DNA from: Phragmites australis
Lineage: Eukaryota > Streptophyta > Magnoliopsida > Poales > Poaceae
Length of the DNA: 64,000 nucleotides
Assembly: GCF_958298935.1 (NCBI RefSeq)
Contig: NC_084927.1
Coordinates: forward strand, 37,018,501 to 37,082,500
Reading direction: 5' to 3'
Below, piece by piece: positions 24,101 through 36,700 of this stretch. The notes beneath the pieces are model-generated. The model did not search any database and had not been told where the DNA came from. It saw nothing but the letters and a program-made list of their open reading frames with translations. Positions within the stretch are counted from its first letter, which is position 1, and every line of letters begins with the position of its first letter. The position numbers and the translations under genes were made by a program.

Positions 24101-24899
24101 AGCAAATAAAAAATTTCCACTTTTTTTATGTCTCAATTCTACGCTCCTAATAGTGCTACAGTTCCAACTTGTATAGGAATGAGAATCCTATGTTTTTTTT
24201 CTATCAAATTCCTATGATCCAAAAGGCCTTTGTGTCGAACACAAGAATTTGCAGTATCCAAATGAGCTTGAGCGGGTTTCCAATGAAAATTTGGACTACT
24301 CTCCAGTACTGCACAGAATAAACCTTTTCCTGCCTATGCAAGTAGCCAGCATATGAGCCGCCCCTGTACAGTGATATCATTCATTTCACACAGTACGCCC
24401 ATAGTACCACGCCAGAACCCTAGCAATCAGCTAGCTAGCTAGGTAGGTAGGTTACCTAGCATTTAACTCCAACTTGAGCCTTGAGCATATCACCACGTCA
24501 CACTAGCTGCTATGTAATGGAGAACCTCAACAGAATGGGAAACATCTTGTCAGTCAAGAGAAGCATGCAGGTAGCTAGACTCAAATCAAAGTAAGGGGTA
24601 TTTTTTCTGAGGATTTCTGAAAAGTTGTGCATATTATTTTGCAAAATTTCTGATATTTAATCTGTTTATAGCATATATCCACTGTATAAGATATGGATAC
24701 GACTGATACGGTTTGACAACACTAATGTTAAACCGTTAATGGTATAAAATATTTTTTCAAAGTTCATGAATCTGAATAATACAGTAAGACAAGTTTGAAG
24801 ACGGTTATTGCATTTTACTCATAGATAAATGCATTGCAGTGGCTACATCTCACAGGAGATAGAACACATGCAGTGCAGGTGGCCTCTTGTGATATCTTC
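21176..24899. other. gene-free AT-rich intergenic region
   Basis: No gene was recognised. 22.15-22.45 kb is extremely AT-rich. A short plus-strand frame at 23355-23555 has no family I know and looks transposon-derived. The region 23.7-24.25 kb has borders resembling non-autonomous DNA transposons. Confidence 0.45.
23880..24235. mobile_element. possible non-autonomous DNA transposon (CCTTTGGAA-type ends)
   Basis: The left end GACCCCTTTGGAACGCAGG and, on the opposite strand, the right end AAAGGCCTTTTGGATCATAGG are similar inverted termini common in small grass elements. Boundaries and target duplication are not certain. Confidence 0.4.
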
Positions 24900-24907
24900 T
24901 CAGTAAT

Positions 24908-27082
24908 TAGGGGTGAAAAATATATATTAGACATCTAAATTATCCGATATTTATACTCATAAAAATATAAATATGAATATCTATATTGTAGTAAAAATAA
25001 CTCGATTAGATCATGATTCTGATTTTGATGATTAATGATAATATATTTATTAGGACTAATATGTTTATCAAGAATATATATTAGTAGGTCTCATAGATAT
25101 AATACATTAAGAAGTCACCGTAATCAGGATAAAATTTGATTGAATTAGAGAAGTTCTAAAAGAATTGACCTTATCAAAAGGTTCGTGTAGAGGAGTTTGT
25201 AATCGTCGGAGCATTGTGCATAGAAGCTAATAGCCTCACCAGATAGTTTAGTGCTCTATGTGTTGAAGTCACCGGAGTATTTTTGACAAAGAGGGAGAAG
25301 GCCGATGACCTCACCGGATAGTTCGGTGATCTGCACTAGGTAACAACAGAGCATTTTTTCAGAGAAAATACAAGTGCAGAATACTGAAAATCAACCTACC
25401 GTAAGGTCCGGTGTTTAATTTGTGCACACCAGAGTATAGCACCGGAACATTTCTTGCAGAGGTGATTGCAATTGCTGAAGAATAAAGATTAACTCACCGG
25501 ATAGTCCGATGATCACAGAGATGAATGCACCGTAGCATTTCACACAGAGAGACTGCAAAGGCTCGGATGACTCAAAATAACTCACCGGAAGATTCGGTGA
25601 TGGATTTGAAAGCACATCAGAGTGTCCGGTGTTCACAAAGACTTTGAGTTGAAGTCCAACGTCTAGTTTCTGAGCTAGTACTCATCAAAAAATTCAGTGT
25701 TAGTACTACTGTTCTCACCGGATCATCCGATGTTAACAGCTTTTCTGAGCCGTTGGGAAAACAACTAGTTGACGAGTTTGAGGCTATAAATACTCCTCCA
25801 CTTAGTCATTTGACATATGGTATGCTGCTGGAGTCTAGAGGAAGGTCATATATATTTGAGAAGACATATAAGTCATCAAAATGCTTAAAGTGATCATCTA
25901 AAGAAATTAAGCACAAAATTAGATAGTATTTAGTGCTTATTGGCCTAAAGTGAGTTGTAGCTAGGTGCTGCAACTTGAAGAAGGGATTAAGTAGTGATCC
26001 TATCTTGTATCGAGTGGTACGTTGGTGTCTTGGAGTCTTGGTAACTCACCAGCATCTTGGACCTTGGCGACTCAAGCTTGTTGAGCCCTCTAACTTGGTG
26101 TGGAGCGGTGGCAGGACACGTGTATGGGGATATAGAAACCCTTAGCTTGGTGGCTCAAGCTTCGAAGTGATCACGACGATAAGTGATTGAAAAAGAGGCA
26201 GTGGTGAGACCTTGCCTTACTGTCTTGGTGGCTCATTGTGCTTGAGAACTTGTCTTGGTGACTTGGTAGCTCAAGAGTCGTGATCGAAAGAGACTTGACG
26301 ACCGGGAGTATATCATTTGTGGAGCTCCAACGTAAATTAGGGATGACATTCATGTCATCGATACAATGGGATAAAAATCACTTGTGCCATATTTGTCTCT
26401 CTAACTTATTTACTTTTCTACATTTACATATTTGCAATTTACCTTACTAGAGTAGGTTACAATCATCTTGAGCAGTAGAGTAGACACACTTGATAAACCT
26501 AGATCATATTTTGATAGATATTGATATAGGTTTATCTTATAAAGTTTTTGGAGTCAATTTATTTTAGTTTTCTAAGTGTTCTAATTCACCCTTCTTTTAG
26601 AACGTCACCTTTCTCATAATTGGTATCAGAATCTTGTGCTCTTTATAGGTTTAACATCTTAGAGTTGTGACATTCGAGGTTAGGATGGATACCATAATAC
26701 TTCACTTTTTGATGTCACAAATTTTTCTTATTGAAAAATTCTAATATCTTGTTTTTTTCAAGCCAAGGGTTTAGATATTTGGAGAGTCATCGAGGAAGGG
26801 ATGAGACCTCATATCACCAACAAGTAAAGGTAATTAGATGTATTGGTAAAGAGTATCCTTTTATTATTTTTAAATATTGATGCATTTAATCGTATTTATT
26901 CTCTCACCAATTCACATGATATTTAGAATAGTCTCATTAAAATAATGCTGGTACAAAGGATATACGCAATAAGAAATATCATATACTTGTTACTAAGCTC
27001 AATAACATCAAACAACTACCCATAAAAATATGTATTTATATTAAAATATAAATAGCAATATAAAGATCAATTTCCATCCCTA
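24908..27082. mobile_element. hAT-like element with 8-bp target duplication, host of a Copia fragment
   Basis: The ends TAGGGGTGAAAAATAT and (opposite strand) TAGGGATGGAAATTG form terminal inverted repeats. They are flanked by TCAGTAAT (24900-24907) and TCAATAAT (27083-27090), an 8-bp duplication differing at one base, diagnostic of hAT insertion. The element's own AT-rich sequence is under 100 bp at each end; the interior is a Copia LTR and partial gag (listed separately). Confidence 0.65.
24987..27010 (+). mobile_element. Copia fragment: one LTR plus primer-binding site and start of gag
   Basis: The LTR runs from about 24987 (TGTAGTAAAAATAAC) to about 26616 (CTTTCTCA). It is followed by TTGGTATCAGAATC, the initiator-Met tRNA primer-binding site typical of Copia elements. 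The LTR body carries repeated CACCGGATAGTTCGGTGAT-like palindromic phrases, as seen in related LTRs at 33.8-37.9 kb. Downstream, gag-like sequence can be followed with many stops to about 27.0 kb, and there the element ends; pol and the second LTR are missing. Confidence 0.65.
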
Positions 27083-27484
27083 TCAATAATGCAACTTTGC
27101 TCTCCCTCTCTAGCCAGAGAATAAAACGAGGAGAATAATTGCTCTGTAGAAAAACTTGTGCTTCTCTTCACTTCCTTCCCTGTCCGTACGTGACCCTAAA
27201 GAACTTAGATCTTTCTTATTAAGGGCCTGTTCCATGGACCCGTATCCCCTATACGTAATGATGAATTAATAGAGAGAATCATTATTTTGTACAGTAAAAT
27301 AAGTTTAGTGCCACTGTACTATGTATTACTAGAGCATTGTTCACTGTAGCAAGCTTACTATGCAGGTGTTCTGGTACTGTAAAAGTACTGTAACCTAGAT
27401 CTGATATATCCATAATGAAATCAACTACTCCGATCGGGTCTAATGCATTTGAGTGTAACTCAATAACCTCTCTGCAGTGGCCAC

Positions 27485-29188
27485 CAGGGTTCAAAAATGC
27501 AACGATTACTGACAACAATCGTGGTTACCGATTTTCTCGGTCCGGTTCGGTTTTAAAAGTGAGCGGTAACCGAATTTGAATTAAAAAAAATCAAATCCAA
27601 AAACAAATCTGATAAAAAACTAGAGATAATTTTAAGAGTATATGTGAAAACCAAATTTTAAACAAATCTTGTTTGGACATCCAAATTGACGGGCAAAGTT
27701 CAGATATCCTTTAAATGGGCTGTTTTGTGTATTGGGCCGAATGTATAGTAAAGACCGGCCCGTTTTCGGCCCACGGTCAGTGGATAAGAATGCGTCGGTT
27801 TGGAGCTATCTGTTGCACGTGACGTGGATACCATCGTAAGTACTAAAGGATGGGATGTAATTGCGTTTTTAACTTTACTACGGACAATTCGATATATATA
27901 TTTATTAAGGGTCTGGGCATGCGAGGACGACCGAAAACGTGTGGCCGAGGCCACCGAACGGCTCAGGCATGGCAGGGCGACCAAAAACGTGCGCTATAGG
28001 CCACAGGACGGCCAAGACGGACGAAAACGGCTCCGGGAGGCCGAGACAGATGAAAACGTGCGGGGACGCTACAAAACTTGAGCTATAGGCCACCGTACGA
28101 CCGGAACGTGCGAAAACACCACTGGGCGTCCGGCACGGCCCGGGCGTGGCAAGGGTCCCAAAAACATGAGCTCCAGGCCACCGGGACCTCGAGACGGCCC
28201 CGGACGTGGCCAAGACTCGTCGAAACGGACCTACGAGCCCACCCAGCAGCCTAGAGGGGCCCGCGCGGGTCCTGGGCATCCGAGAGGGATGAAAACGGCG
28301 CAAGGAAGGTCGATCCATGGCCTAGATGGCTGACCGAATGGTGGTCGGTCGAAACCTGTGAGAAATGGCAGTTCGGCTGTGAAATACAGCATACAGCGCA
28401 GCCGGCGGGCCTACGCAGGCCTCGGGGACCCGGACCAACCCGCGGCAGCTCGTGACAACGGCACCAAGAATCGTCATTTCTCATGGACCGACCCGCGATC
28501 TCGTGAAATCGCAAGGTTTGCGGACCTGAACCTGAACCTGAACCCGTGGCTCCCTGTGAACGCGGATCCAAGAAATGCCTGTTTTTTTTTTATGCATGTT
28601 ACATGATTTCTCATAATACAATGGGGCTTAGGTAAAATATCAAAACAGTGAGCCCAGAGACCTAAAAAAATCCCCCAAACTCCTGGGAGGGAGATGTCCC
28701 TAAGATATAATAAGGAGGGGTGGTTCGGCTGGCCTCGAGAGCGGCCGAACGTTGCTCGAATTGCTATTACTATCTGTTTGTTGCCTTCAAAACTTCCAAA
28801 ATAGAGCAAAGGTCATGCCAAAAATTTATATGATATTACAAAACATACTATAGTACTATACTATTTTTTTCTTGATTTATTGGTGAATTTTTTGTTTCTT
28901 ATGATTTTCCTACACAATTATTGATAATGTGTCCATACCGCTCGGTATAGCTCAAAATCGTTCGGTTATCGCATCAATTCGAACGGTTTTTGATCCCTCG
29001 GTTACCGACCAAACCGCTCGATTTACCGAGCGGGCAAAAATACGATTTTTTCCTTAAATTTCAAATTTTGTCAAATTAATTTTATCCGATTTTTTTTTTG
29101 AATTTTCGTCCGGTAACTATGGTAACCGCGATAACTCGATTACCGTCGGAGCTCGATAACCAAGCTCTGGTCAGTAAGCGGAACCCTG
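27485..29188. mobile_element. hAT-like element, 1.7 kb, with 8-bp target duplication
   Basis: Termini CAGGGTTC (left) and GAACCCTG (right) are exact inverted repeats, and subterminal stretches on both sides repeat GGTAACCG/CGGTTACC phrases. Flanks GTGGCCAC (27477-27484) and GTGACCAC (29189-29196) are an 8-bp target duplication with one difference. No transposase frame was recognised. A GC-rich repeat array occupies the middle. Confidence 0.7.
27910..28320. repeat. degenerate tandem repeats of about 50 bp inside the hAT-like element
   Basis: Units share the pattern GGCRTGGCAAGG-CGACCAAAAACGTG-AGCTATAGGCCACC-GGACGGCC with frequent changes; about six to eight units can be traced. The block is GC-rich whereas the element's ends are AT-rich. 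Long open frames on both strands follow from the repeat composition and show no known domain. Confidence 0.55.
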
Positions 29189-29196
29189 GTGACCAC

Positions 29197-31000
29197 TAGC
29201 AACTGGAGAGGATACGATCCCTGTTCCATAGGTCTGCCCAGCAGCGGCTCTCCATCAGAGAGAGGGAATGTAATGAATGTCTGTGATGCAGCAAGGTAGC
29301 ATGTGTAAACTTCAGTTAGGCCATCAAGTGTTTCTTGTTTTGTATGACAGGGAGAGGATTGGGGAACATCCCTGTGGCCACACAAAGAGTGCTGTTCCTG
29401 AACTGCTGCAACAGCAACACAGAGAGAGAGAGAGCAGTTGCTATCAGCTCAGCTGGGTACAAGTCTAGCTGCAGGTTAACAGAAGTTGAAGGGGTACCAC
29501 CACTACTACGACAGGGGTGAGACAAAAGCAAACAAGATCAAAAGCTGACGAGAGCAGCAACTGGCACAAGCAACACAAACGAGCTGTAGAGCCATAATGA
29601 AGAGAAGTTTCTAATTCTGGGATGCTGGGTCTTAGACCTGCAGATCTTTGTCAGGGAAACTAATGATGCCTCCAGCAACCCCAATCCCCCAACTTGAAAG
29701 AACTCTTGCTAGCTCCGAATTGAACGAACCAATTTTATGGCTATTGTAGAGGGCATTATATATTCTTCTGGTAGTGAGTATGGACTCTTACCTACCATGA
29801 CATAAATGGTGCATGTAATGGACTAATTTGACGACTTTGATGAAAAGATACAGACTTGCATTATGAGAAGAAAGAACATAACTAAAATTTATACCAAAAA
29901 GTCAATTCAGCTATAACTTGAACTTGTAATCCAAAATCGCACAAAAGTTAACCGTAAACTATCAAAACCGCTTAAAACACAGCTATTGACTTGTTCAGCA
30001 TAGTCTTTCTGAGTACACTATTGATTGTTATGATAATGTAACAGTCTTGATTAAACCAAACAGTTCATATCCAATATAATTAATAAATAGCTAAATTTAG
30101 AATTACATATTAGGAATAATCAGTAGTTTGATTTCTACACAAATTGAGAAGCAGAATACCTAAATAAACAGTCTATATAAAATACAATTTATCAATAGCT
30201 AAAATTCAGGATGAAAAATAATGAAAAATTACTAGTTTGATTTCTATACGGACTGGAAAGCAAAATATCTAATTAAAGAGTTCATATAAAATACAATTTA
30301 TAATAATTAAAATGGGATTAAAATAGGAAAAAGAAGGGTTTACATCAAATAGAGTCTTAGCAAAAATCAAAATAAAAATAAATAAGTGAGTAATATGATT
30401 TCTATAAGAATTCATAAGCACCGCGTAGCGCAAAGTTATCGCGTCAAGCAGACAATAGGGCAAGGCACAACGCATAGGCTACAGATGATAGAAATCATGA
30501 CATCTAGTAGTAACAAAGGGACATCAGCAAATCTATGGATTGGCAAGACATGACATATGATCAGATTGGTAGGGGAAGATATCAAGCTTGGAATGAGCAC
30601 TCAAGGTTGCATTGTCAAACAAGCGACGAGGTAAGGTGCAGACCACAACCTGCAAACAGTGTAGCCACGATCTCCAACAACGACTATAGGGCATTGACAA
30701 AAAACCATGGGTCGACATGTTAGGGCACGTAAGCTAGCGACACATCTCTCAGTTGCGGCAGTAAGTGGACGAGGAGTTGTATTTGACAGGATTCGTTAGG
30801 GAATTTAAAAATCATACAATAGATTTGTTACTACGTCACAAAATATCATGATGTTAGGTCAACGATGAGGCAAGCCGCAACCTACAGGCTGCAGATGGTT
30901 GCATAACGACCTATGCCGGCAAACAAGGACACCAAGGACACTGGAGCTGGGCTTGGGCTGCGTATCTCATGGATGCGGCCACAGGGTGGGGAGGGAGCTG
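29197..31000. other. gene-free intergenic region
   Basis: No coding region, RNA gene or clear element end was recognised. 29.8-30.4 kb is AT-rich with repeated phrases such as AAAATACAATTTATAATA that look like relic repeat sequence. Confidence 0.5.
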
Positions 31001-31029
31001 CATTTGACTTAATTCATCGGGAAAAATCG

Positions 31030-33650
31030 ATAATTATTTTTTTAACAAACCAACATGAGACAGTGCCAATTTCATTGAATAAAGTAGGAGGAAATACAAG
31101 TAGGTAACCCTAGGAGGCTGCATACACGAAGAAAAAGAAAGAGACAACATCATCAATAGCGTTAACAACACTAGAAACTATAGCCGACATCAAATCAACT
31201 ACAAGCAACAGAAGAAATGCAACTGTGCCACTCCCTTTGCAACTAGCAAGATCAATGACTCAAGGCCCCATGTGGGCTTGAAAGGCCGACGACCAAAATG
31301 ATCCGGGAGAGCACTTCTGGTGGAGGGGTGATGATCCATCGAACTTCGCCAGATACTTCAAGGCAAGATGAGTACTTTGATAGACCGTCAATCTATCGTA
31401 AGTCCTTTGCTTGTATGTTATCGATGACACTGGTGGTAGGGATCCCAGTGGAGTGCAAAGGGGCCTCGACCCTCATGAAAAGTGAACTTTTAGGCGCTTC
31501 AGAGGAGTCTAGAATAGGTGCAGCAGAAAAGTCCAAGTAGCAATCCAAAGTCTTTGGCTCGAACACAGTGGGGTGGTTCGCCAGCGAGAGAAGGTAAGCT
31601 TCAGATGGTTGCTCATAAATCATGGCCGTTGCCTCCAACTGATGAATGTCAATCCTCGAGTAGTCACAATAGTATTCCAGAGTCTCCAGCTCAAGTGCAA
31701 GGAGCAACGGAATAGCCATAGGTGTTTCAAACAACCCATCTTACGCCCTAGAAGTATGGGCTTGAGGCTGCAACACAACGTCAGTCATGGGCCCTAACAA
31801 TTCCTCTGAACTCGACAAGGCAACCCTATCTGCAGTGGTGACCAAGGGTCAACAGGGATATTCCGTTGCAGCAACGTCTACTCTGAGAGTGGTTCCTGGT
31901 ACTTTTGTGCAGCAGGGGTCCTTAGGGGCACCGCATCCACCTCATTGATGATGATACAAACTCGATCGTCTGTGTCCACATTAGTCGTGGCCACTGTCTC
32001 GCACAGCAAGGGATCCTTGGAAGGCGTGCAAGCAGCTGCAAGTGAAGGGAGTAAAGATGGGATTGGTGAGCACTGAACTAGAGAACAAGGGCCAAAGAGG
32101 TTGACCATATCGGCAATGAGGGGATCCTCACTAGGCATCTTCGCGTGCTTCAGGTGGTTAGCCATATGCGCCAGACACAGTTTGATGGTGGAGGCCTCAT
32201 CCCTGAGGGGTGCAACACTTCCTTCAAGTGGGTCAAGATCATTTGTTGGAGCTCTGAACGCAGAGATTCGATCAACAGTGTAAGCACAGACTCATGGCCC
32301 ATGGCGACCGACCTGAGAGAGGTTTGGCAGTGACATCCGCACATAGCTTCCCCCCCCCCCCCCGCCCTGTGTTGTGGCAGTTGAGGACGATAGGGCTAGG
32401 CGAAGTTGATAGTGGAGAGCAATGACCACTGGACAAAGACATGGCCACAATGTCATAACTTCGTGCTTGCTGAGGATGGTGAGGTTGAGGGAACAGAGAG
32501 CGGGGTAGGAGATGGAGATCGAAGGTGGTAGTGTCGCTTCTGATGCCCAGGGTGACAACAACGGATACAACAGAAGGAATCTTGATAGGAGCTGACTTGG
32601 TGATCGTGTGCGAGGCAATGGTAACACTTGCCATGAGCCCACCTCTTGAAGCCCATGCCGTGCTTCGACTTTGATGATGGTTTCTCGATGATGCGTGAAG
32701 ACGGGCCATGATGAGGGCAGCCCGTGGAGCCAACTGACACCCATGTCACCTCGCACGAGTGAGTCGTAGTGTCCATCTGGCCCCCATAGTAGCAACGGCT
32801 AGTGACGGAGGAGGCATCATGACCCCGCCTCACATGTTGGCTACAAGGCAGGGTAGGTGATGAATGAGCAGAACATTGATGAAGATCCAAAGAACCGAGG
32901 CAGGACTGTGACTAGCAGCATTGATATCCGACGGAGGAGACCTTCCTCGCTGCCTACATAACACCGGTGCAGAACTCGCAGCTCATGGGTAGAGGCACAC
33001 TGTTTCTACTGCTCCCCTTGCCTAGACGAAGGCGCACCCCCATCGGTTGTGCACAGATCATCGACAGGAAGGAACTTGTTGAAGTGTGGATCGTCACAAG
33101 ATGGGGTCATCGAGGCCAATGCGAGTCATGGAGGTTGTCAACGTGAGGCAGGCCAGCAGCGTGGAGGAGGTCGTAGAAGCTGACGGATATGTACCCGAGC
33201 TTTGGAGGCGCCAATGAGTTATGGGGACACACAAATTTGGAGGCCGTCGATGAGCTCCGAGCTGGCACAGATTTGGTAGATGCGATGTTCTCCTAGGGCA
33301 GATCTAGCGGATCTAGCTTCGACGGAGACCACTAGGTGGTGATCTAGGTAGCAGCGCTCAAGAGGTAGGGGTTCGCAGTGACACCCGCCTATGGAGATGA
33401 TGAGGTCGAGGTGGTGGATGGAGTTGACATGGATAGAGGGAGTGGCAGATCCGGACCCCGAGGAGCACGGCCAGCTGCGCCAGCGGCTGCCGCCAGAGTG
33501 CAGCGGAGGCCACTGGTTGCTCCCTCTTGCGACAAACCCCTGGCGCAAAGCTTAGTAAGAGGAGGAGAGGAGACCATGGAAGGACGCTAGTGGAGAAGGC
33601 TACGATGGCCAGCGGCTGCCACGCCGGTCGACAGTAACAGCGGGGTTGGG
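31030..33650 (-). pseudogene. decayed transposon-derived zinc-knuckle protein (ORF1-like)
   Basis: Minus-strand frames at 32453-32890, 32272-32795, 31878-32165 and 31393-31734 appear to be pieces of one protein interrupted by frameshifts. The frame at 32453-32890 contains two zinc-knuckle-like units, CYHCLAHDHQVSSY and CIRCCHPGHQKRHY, which resemble the paired CCHC knuckles (CxxCLxxxHxxxxC) of plant LINE ORF1-like proteins. In both units the final Cys is Tyr. The 3' side near 31040-31090 looks like a LINE-type tail. No reverse transcriptase was found, so the parent element type is uncertain. A run of 14 C at 32350-32363 lies within it. Confidence 0.4.
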
Positions 33651-33780
33651 AAACTTAGCCACCCCCACCCCCCCTCCGTGTCACCCATTCCTCTCGTTCA
33701 CACTTTTCCCCACTTTGTGTTACTCCAACGTAGGTCCCTCCGCCATTTGCAAGTGGAGGGAGGCCATTGGTGGACGCCTA

Positions 33781-36700
33781 TGAGGAACGGTGACATCCTA
33801 AGAGGGGGGATGAATTAGGACACTTAGAAACTAATAGCTCTAAAAAATTTCATAAGTTAAATCTATCTTAATTTTTATCTAAATATGCTCTAGATTTATC
33901 TAGTGTGTCTACTCTACTGATATAAGATGATCGCAACCTATTCTAGCAAGGTAAATTTCAAGTATGTAAATGCGAAAATATAAATCTAGTAGAGAGATTA
34001 ACTCGGCATAATGGATTTTTATCCCATGGTATTAGTGGCATACAAGCCACCCCTAGTCCATGTTGTTGCTCCACAAAGGATATGCTTCTGATCGTCAAGT
34101 CTCTTCCGGTCACAGCTCATGAGATACCAAGTCACCGAGACAATGCCTCAAGCATGATAAATCACCAAGGGGAGATCTAACCACTAATATCTCTTTCAAT
34201 CACTTATGTGTTATCTTCACTTTGAAGTTTTAGTCATAAAGACAAGAGCCTCTGCATCCCCGCACAATCTTCTTAACACCGCTTGACACCAAGTCAGAGG
34301 GTCAACAAGTTACCGGTGAGTCACCAAGACTCCAAGGCATCGATATACCTCTTGGTACACGGTTGGATCACTTCTTGATCCACTCTCTAGGTTGCAGCAC
34401 CTAGCAACACTTCTCTCTAAACCTATAAGCACTAATCACTCTCTAATGGTATGTTTAAGCACCTTAGATGAATATTTTTAGCATTTTGATGGTTTGGATA
34501 TCTTCTCAAGTGTATATAGACTCCTCTGGACTCCGTCACCTTCAAATGATCGAGTGAGTGGGTATATATAGCCTCAAACCCCCCAACTAGCTATTGCTTC
34601 AACATCTCAACTTTACTGTGAACACCAGATGATCTGGTGACAACAGTAATACAAGCACCGGGCAATCCAGTGTGTACATTAGTAGATACTAGCTGTTGGA
34701 ACCCCACTCAAATACATTCTGAACACTGGATTATCCGGTGTATCCTTCACTTCCATCACCGGATAATCCGATAAGTTATCTTGTGCCAACCCGAGCCACT
34801 TCTTCTCTGTGCAATTAGTCTGGTGTGTAAACTCTCTGTTCATCATACCTTTCAGTGTGTTGACCGTCATCTGCTTTGATATTTTCTTGGAAAACACCCC
34901 GATGTGTTGTCTTCTTCATCACCAGACTATCAGGTGTGTTGAAATATTTTCTTTCACCATTTTCACAACTTCTCTTAAATATTCCGGTATACTTGCTCTT
35001 CTAATACCGAATCATCCGGTGTACTTAACTTCAATTTCCTTCGAAGATCAACCCTTTTGTTAAATACTCCGGTGTGCTTTTGCTCGCATCACCAGACCAT
35101 CCGGTGAGTATAACACACCTGAGAGGAATACTCCGATGTGTGGAGAGTCCTGAGCACCGAACCATTCGGTGAGATCATTTTTCACGGGACTTGTCAAATT
35201 CGGTCCAAACTTTATCCCAGATTCGATAGCTTCTTCATGTATTGCTTCCATTATACCTACTAACACATATTCTTGACAAACATGTTAGTCCTAATGACTA
35301 TATTATCATTAATCACAAAAATTACAATCATGATCTAATAAAGCCATTTTCGCTATAATCTCCCCCTTTTTGGGTGATTGATGATAACACAATAAAAGCA
35401 AGAGACAAATAATATTAATTACAAAATATATGATTTTAAAAGTTCATAAGATCATATCTCTTTGCTTGCATACATGATAAGAACAAATTATGATACTAAT
35501 TGTAAGGACAAAAATGTTCTTACCAACATGATATCTCTCTCAACATTATGTCCCTCTTTTAGTTGTGGCTGCTATGTAGATAGTTTTTTCTTTTTCTCCA
35601 TTATCAATTTCTCCCTTGATCGACTCATGCAAGAGTTTTTCACCTTTGTCAACCCAAAATGCATCCTCTTTTGTCAACAATCAATCTAAGATAGTTCTTG
35701 CATCTTGCTTGCTTCTCTTGCATCTTACTTTGGACTTAAAATTCTCCTCCTTTATTAACAATCTCAAAAATGTTACAAGCACATGTTGAACTTAAGGAAA
35801 AATATTTTAGTATTTGGGAGAGATCTTTATAAAACATGATCCAATATGAATGATACTACTTATGAACAATTATGAGAAATTGAACCAATTGAAAAGTATA
35901 GGAGATATGGATATCAATTAACAAAGACAAATAAGGATCATAATTTCTGAAACTCACATGATATAATCTAAACTCCTCCTATATGTGTATATATATAATG
36001 AGAAATAAATATATGCACAACTAGATAATAAGTAGAGGTAGAAAGTTTAAGCCATATCATGCGTGAAGATAGCTTAAATGTAGAAATAAACTCACAAATA
36101 TACCAATTAAAGTCTTTAAGCATTGCATACATTCGAGGACTTGTTAATCACTCCATAAGACTACGAAGATATTACTTGAAACACATGTTAATCTCAAAAT
36201 CACAACTCATATGATATACTTCTATAAATATGTGCATACAGGTTTTGAATACTTGTGAGAGATATGCGCTTGTTATTGATAACAACGAGGAGGGTACCCT
36301 ATAGATTGGTTTATGGCACATAAATAATATCAATTATAAAACTAATGTCATGTAAGGAACCTACAATAAAAAATAGAGAAACACAAACAAACTATCATAT
36401 AAAAACTTACACTAGACATTGCAATAAATTGAATTGAGAGCATGCAGTCCTAGACAAGGCAAATGAATTCTTCATTTTATAGGATTTAACATCTAGTATA
36501 TTTGCCTTGTTTACCTTTGGATAGGGGTATACGATGATCATGATTTTAATCAATGCGTCCAATCTTGTATATTTGGTTTTTTTGCTTGTACTGTCACCTC
36601 ATCTTGTGAGCCAAATCTCTAAATTTCCGAGCTAACTTGTGGACTTTGATCGGGGCCACTTCATGTTGGTGATGATTTCTTTAGACACTCAAATGGGTTG

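Noticed and set aside
25190..25760. Repeated CCGGTG palindromes considered as a CRISPR-like array
   Set aside because: Repeats are short, variable and irregularly spaced, lie in a Copia LTR, and recur in two other LTRs of the same family in a plant genome.
27800..28571. Overlapping frames of 93-137 codons on both strands
   Set aside because: They arise from the GC-rich 50-bp repeat array inside the hAT-like element; no conserved domain.
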